NCBI GenBank assembly: GCA_024643595.1
Contig: JAHEMS010000116.1
Coordinates: forward strand, 1 to 7,254
Direction: 5' to 3'
DNA: 7,254 nucleotides
Source of the DNA: Bacteroidota bacterium
GTDB taxonomy: Bacteria; Bacteroidota; Bacteroidia; Cytophagales; Cyclobacteriaceae
Both the position numbers and the translations under genes were made by a program. The notes beneath the pieces are model-generated. The model was not told where the DNA came from. It saw only the letters and a program-made list of their open reading frames with translations, and made no database searches. This document shows, piece by piece, positions 5,919-7,254 of this stretch. Position 1 is the stretch's first letter. Every line of letters starts with the position of its first letter.

Positions 5919-7254
5919 TCAGAACTTTATTAACAACGGACCATATTCCCAGTTGGCCCTTAATGGAAAGGTGTACTTGCCTTCTTCAGACTTATACAGT
6001 ATGATTTTCTCGGGTTCAATTTTTTTATAAAAGTTACCAGGATCCCAGATTCCATTTTTATTAAGGTCTATAATAATTCTCAGTTTGTACTCCATGGGTT
6101 CAAGATGACGAAAAATATGGTCTTTGCTATTAATAAGACTTTGTACGATCTGGTCATCATTTGTGGTAAGTTGAATAATGTAGTTCTGGGCTTCAGTTGC
6201 TACTTTAATCGACACCATGCCAAGGTCTTCTTCTTTGGTAACTTTAATAGGTCTGGAGATTCTTCTTGACGTATCTTGTTCTATGGTAATGAATGCGCCT
6301 TTGCCTATAATTAATTCAGGGTTTTGCGGTTTTTTCTTGTCGGATTCATCAACGTTAATTTCGTGTACTAAAGCGTCAATAGAAACCTGATTAGTTAACG
6401 AGTCTATGGTTATGTTCTCACGTAGAATAGGACTGGTAGTTAATGAATCATACCTGATATAAAGACTATCTACGTTTATACTTTTTATAGGTTTATTGTA
6501 GGTAAATATATAATTCATCGTCATTGTAGAGAAATTATATTTCAGTGATTTTTCTTTTGTTTTTAGTGTTTCTGCCGAAGTTTTTATCTCACCGTATTTA
6601 ATATAGATGGTAGTATCTATTTTTTGTCCAATGCTATCTGATGCAATTAATTGCGTTTTAAGGGAATCTCCATTTGTAAAGAAATTATAAAATATGATTT
6701 CTGATTTATCCGTTCCATACGTATAGAGCGCTTCTTCTGGTTTAATTCCTTTGATAATAAGAGAGTCAAGTTGTTTATTAAATCTTACGCGGCTGTTTTT
6801 ATCAGTATGTCTGACATTGGTTAGACTCAGTGGTCTTGAATCTACCATAATGAGTGGTATCTGAATAGAATCTTTGGACTCAGTTAATTGTATCGGTGTT
6901 GCGAGATAACCGAATTTCTCTGTCCGACTATCTACTTTGAGATTCTTATTTTTATCATCGAATGCGTAAATATAATAGTCTGATGGTTTAAGATTGGTTA
7001 TGGTATAATAGCCTTCTTTATTTGATTTAGTAAAATAGATAGGAGTGTGTTTAAATATGTCGAACGTATCGGATTCATAAAGGGCAATGGTTATTTTGGT
7101 GGGTACTTTTTCTGAAAAAGTTTCTTTTACACTTCCACTGATTGAAAGAGAATCAATGGTTGGTCCAGTGCTGAAAGCAAGGTGCAAGTTTTCTGCCGGA
7201 TTGCCTTCCGCCAAATCTTGTACTCCATCTCGGAATTGGATGCTGTAGGTGGTA
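5919..7254 (-). CDS. Ig-like (SbsA/Big_5) envelope protein, 5' end outside the window
   Basis: The frame is open to the right edge, so the gene is partial; 444 residues are visible and the start lies beyond the window. An in-frame TTG at 7214 is internal, because 13 further in-frame codons upstream continue the domain. Residues 1-30 (TTYSIQF to FSTG) are the end of a Big_5 Ig-like domain. Next comes a prealbumin-like/carboxypeptidase-regulatory-type beta domain (about 34-135) with GYYTITNLKPSDYYIYAF. The middle (about 140-340) is beta-rich and rich in Ser, Thr and Asp. The C-terminal part (about 345-444) again has EYKLRIIIDLNKNGIWDPG and ends with RANWE, a hallmark of this Bacteroidota family. 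Family members are usually exported lipoproteins of unknown role; the signal peptide would be off-window. Both prealbumin-like parts carry D-x-N-x-N-x3-D loops. The coding DNA is visibly more AT-rich than that of the hydrolase. Confidence 0.8.
   Translation of the reverse strand, partial: TTYSIQFRDGVQDLAEGNPAENLHLAFSTGPTIDSLSISGSVKETFSEKVPTKITIALYESDTFDIFKHTPIYFTKSNKEGYYTITNLKPSDYYIYAFDDKNKNLKVDSRTEKFGYLATPIQLTESKDSIQIPLIMVDSRPLSLTNVRHTDKNSRVRFNKQLDSLIIKGIKPEEALYTYGTDKSEIIFYNFFTNGDSLKTQLIASDSIGQKIDTTIYIKYGEIKTSAETLKTKEKSLKYNFSTMTMNYIFTYNKPIKSINVDSLYIRYDSLTTSPILRENITIDSLTNQVSIDALVHEINVDESDKKKPQNPELIIGKGAFITIEQDTSRRISRPIKVTKEEDLGMVSIKVATEAQNYIIQLTTNDDQIVQSLINSKDHIFRHLEPMEYKLRIIIDLNKNGIWDPGNFYKKIEPEKIILYKSEEGKYTFPLRANWEYGPLLIKF

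Overview
The window looks like chromosomal DNA of a Bacteroidota bacterium, most likely of the Cytophagales type. Evidence seen in the sequence: AT-rich intergenic DNA, start codons without Shine-Dalgarno sites, a promoter-like TTTG-N17-TAnnTTTG pair before the first gene, and gene families typical of that phylum (SbsA-type Ig-like envelope protein, secreted TPR protein, sugar-transfer-type ATP-grasp). The species cannot be named from the sequence alone.

Layout. One rightward gene (268-1578) encodes a secreted serine alpha/beta hydrolase of the predicted dienelactone hydrolase / PAF-acetylhydrolase type with a visible Ser-Asp-His triad. Everything to its right is on the minus strand: a sugar-transfer-associated ATP-grasp enzyme (1773-2885), an unrecognised helical protein of about 172 residues (3074-3592), a 616-residue exported TPR protein (3798-5648), and the 3' part of an Ig-like/prealbumin-like envelope protein (5919 to the right edge, start outside the window). 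A possible 14-residue tail of a rightward gene lies at the left edge.

The genes do not form an obvious pathway. The minus-strand genes are separated by 149-270 bp, so they are probably several transcription units rather than one tight operon. The hydrolase, TPR protein and Ig-like protein are predicted to be exported; the ATP-grasp enzyme and the helical protein look cytoplasmic. The ATP-grasp gene has no glycosyltransferase or polysaccharide gene beside it here.

The most informative hidden signal is in the 194-bp gap between the convergent hydrolase and ATP-grasp genes. A stretch at about 1606-1720 is a decayed copy of the 5' part of the ATP-grasp gene: 40 of 50 aligned positions match over 1611-1659 versus 2711-2758, with three single-base gaps that break the frame. 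This suggests a former tandem paralogue that was mostly deleted. A second coding-like minus-strand fragment without a start codon (2943-3062) lies on the other side of the ATP-grasp gene. No CRISPR array, transposase, tRNA or rRNA was found, and I see no clear evidence of a new multi-gene system.
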